NCBI GenBank assembly: GCA_002293525.1
Contig: DBDJ01000068.1
Location: 27,662 to 91,661 of the forward strand
Origin: Lachnospiraceae bacterium UBA935
GTDB lineage: Bacteria > Bacillota > Clostridia > Lachnospirales > Lachnospiraceae
DNA length: 64,000 nucleotides
Direction of reading: 5' to 3'
The notes under the pieces were generated by a model. That model was not told the DNA's origin, did not search any database, and saw nothing but the letters and a program-made list of their open reading frames with translations. Below are positions 62,928 through 64,000 of this stretch, in pieces. A program made the position numbers and the translations under genes. Every line of letters starts with the position of its first letter. The first letter of the stretch is position 1.

Positions 62928-63821
62928 ATGAAATTGCTTTTTATCTATAATCCCCGTGCCGGGAAGGCACAGATCCGAAGCAATCTTTTGGATATCATTG
63001 ATATTTTAACAAAAGCAGGGTATGAGGTGACGGCACATCCGACGCAGGCTCCCGGTGACGCTATCGAAGCCGTCAGGAAGCTGGATTCGGGGAGTTATGA
63101 TCTTATAGTGTGCAGCGGGGGAGACGGGACTCTTGATGAGGTGGTAAGAGGCATGATGCAGTGCCACCTGCAGATTCCAGTCGGCTATGTACCTGCCGGA
63201 AGTACTAATGACTTTGCACGTAGCCTGCAAATTCCCAAAAATATGATCAGGGCAGCAGAAAGGATCGTAAGCGGCCGGTCATTTTCCTGCGACATCGGTA
63301 TTTTCAACGATGCTACTTTTGTCTATATTGCGGCGTTCGGTTTGTTTACGGATGTTTCTTATGAGACCAAGCAGGATATGAAAAACGTTCTGGGGCATAT
63401 GGCCTATATCCTGGAAGGCATGAAAAGGCTGCCGGTGATCAAGCCTTGTCACATGCGGATCCGGTCAGAAGAGCTGGAGTTAGAGGGTGATTTTTTGTTC
63501 GGGATGGTCACCAATTCCGTATCGGTAGGAGGATTTAAAGGGATTACCGGAGATCATGTTGAGCTTGATGACGGGATGTTTGAGGTCACGATCATTAAAA
63601 TGCCGCAGAATGCCATAGAACTGAATATGTTAATGGGCGCCTTTATCAATCGTAAAATCAACTCGGATTACATGTATTGCTTTAAAACAGCTCATATCAT
63701 CATGGAGTCGGATCAAGAACTTCCTTGGACGCTGGATGGGGAATTCGGCGGGAGGCATACAAAGGTAGACATAACCAATGCTCATAAAGCCTTGCGGATA
63801 CTTGGCGTAGGATCGAAGTAA
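62928..63821 (+). CDS. Diacylglycerol kinase family lipid kinase (YegS/DgkB-like)
   Basis: This 297-residue protein has the two-domain plan of soluble DagK-type kinases. It opens LLFIYNPRAGKAQ, has the ATP-binding GGDGTLDEVV (64-73), PAGSTNDFARSL (89-100) and the C-terminal LPWTLDGEFGG with the conserved DGE. It would phosphorylate diacylglycerol released when lipoteichoic acid is made, recycling it to phosphatidic acid. A near-consensus promoter and GGGAGGG ribosome site precede it. It is not part of the glycan operon but may support envelope metabolism. Confidence 0.92.
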   Translation: MKLLFIYNPRAGKAQIRSNLLDIIDILTKAGYEVTAHPTQAPGDAIEAVRKLDSGSYDLIVCSGGDGTLDEVVRGMMQCHLQIPVGYVPAGSTNDFARSLQIPKNMIRAAERIVSGRSFSCDIGIFNDATFVYIAAFGLFTDVSYETKQDMKNVLGHMAYILEGMKRLPVIKPCHMRIRSEELELEGDFLFGMVTNSVSVGGFKGITGDHVELDDGMFEVTIIKMPQNAIELNMLMGAFINRKINSDYMYCFKTAHIIMESDQELPWTLDGEFGGRHTKVDITNAHKALRILGVGSK

Positions 63822-64000
63822 GCTGTTGCTGTTCACTGGTAGTATTCTGCGCGGCGTTTTGCGCTGTTTTTGCGGGGGGGGGGCTCGGGAACCGGAGGGC
63901 TGGGCAGTCGGATTTTCTCTCTGGACGCGGCGTTTATAGCACTCCGAGGAACCCAGAGCATTCAAGTCTCGCCCAGTGGGGCTCCACTTGAATTGGTTTC
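63822..64000. other. Non-coding end of window with repeat-like sequence
   Basis: No gene is seen. Bases 63824-63875 resemble part of the element at 23659-23759 (shared gttttgcgctgtt). A run of ten G lies at 63874-63883, and an imperfect hairpin with ends caagt and acttg lies at about 63963-63991. Confidence 0.5.

Noticed and set aside
1..64000. Transposase, integrase or recombinase genes that could move the repeat-bounded segments.
   Set aside because: I searched the frames by eye and found none, so any enzyme acting on these repeats must be encoded elsewhere.

Overview
The window is a dense surface-glycan locus from a Gram-positive bacterium, most likely a member of the Clostridia close to Lachnospiraceae. 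I infer this from the strong AGGAGG-type ribosome sites, sigma-A type promoters, the gene families present (DUF6020, DUF6056, DUF4353, VTC-DUF4956, YfhO), the lack of outer-membrane export genes and a FliD-like flagellar protein at the edge. No rRNA, tRNA or CRISPR array was seen.

Layout. (A) 1-10495, plus strand: glycosyltransferases, a pyruvyl transferase, a Wzx flippase, a GH88/105-like protein, a GT11 fucosyltransferase-like enzyme and a radical SAM/SPASM enzyme. Bases 1 to about 6000 are strikingly C-rich on the coding strand and carry several C7-C9 runs. A 300-bp foldback element with perfect 62-bp arms lies at 4383-4682. (B) 10522-17192, minus strand, AT-rich: a KdsB-like cytidylyltransferase, two GT42/DUF115-like proteins, a GlfT2-like galactofuranosyltransferase, a small membrane protein, and a scar where one deletion joined a flippase gene to a DUF2142 gene. 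(C) 17693-23647, plus strand: a DRE-TIM aldolase fused to a DUF115-like domain, two glycosyltransferases, a WlbA-like dehydrogenase and a DegT aminotransferase broken by an amber codon. This block lies between inverted copies of a 62-bp repeat. (D) 23862-28381, plus: B12-binding radical SAM enzyme, YfhO-like membrane protein, GNAT acetyltransferase. (E) 28371-31194, minus: capsule-type transferase and a second full-length Wzx. (F) 31271-61359, plus: a long run from a sugar formyltransferase through many glycosyltransferases (GT2, GT4, GT-C, GT-D, WecG/TagA, WbsX), a Wzy-like polymerase, a PglK-like ABC flippase, a DUF4353-VTC-DUF4956 triad, a UDP-glucuronate 4-epimerase, an SGNH hydrolase and UDP-galactopyranose mutase. 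(G) A FliD-like gene on the minus strand and a diacylglycerol-kinase-family gene with a near-consensus promoter.

Working together: Glf (60208-61359) would supply UDP-galactofuranose for the GlfT2-like enzyme (12853-14673). The WlbA and DegT genes suggest a 3-amino-uronic sugar, and the formyl-, acetyl- and pyruvyl-transferases point to decorated sugars. With two intact Wzx flippases and an ABC flippase, the window probably serves more than one glycan. No initiating phosphoglycosyl transferase and no Wzz/kinase regulator lies inside it. The most unusual proposals are a CMP-ulosonic-acid-type module in (B), the aldolase fusion in (C), and several classes of repeats that look like agents or scars of rearrangement.
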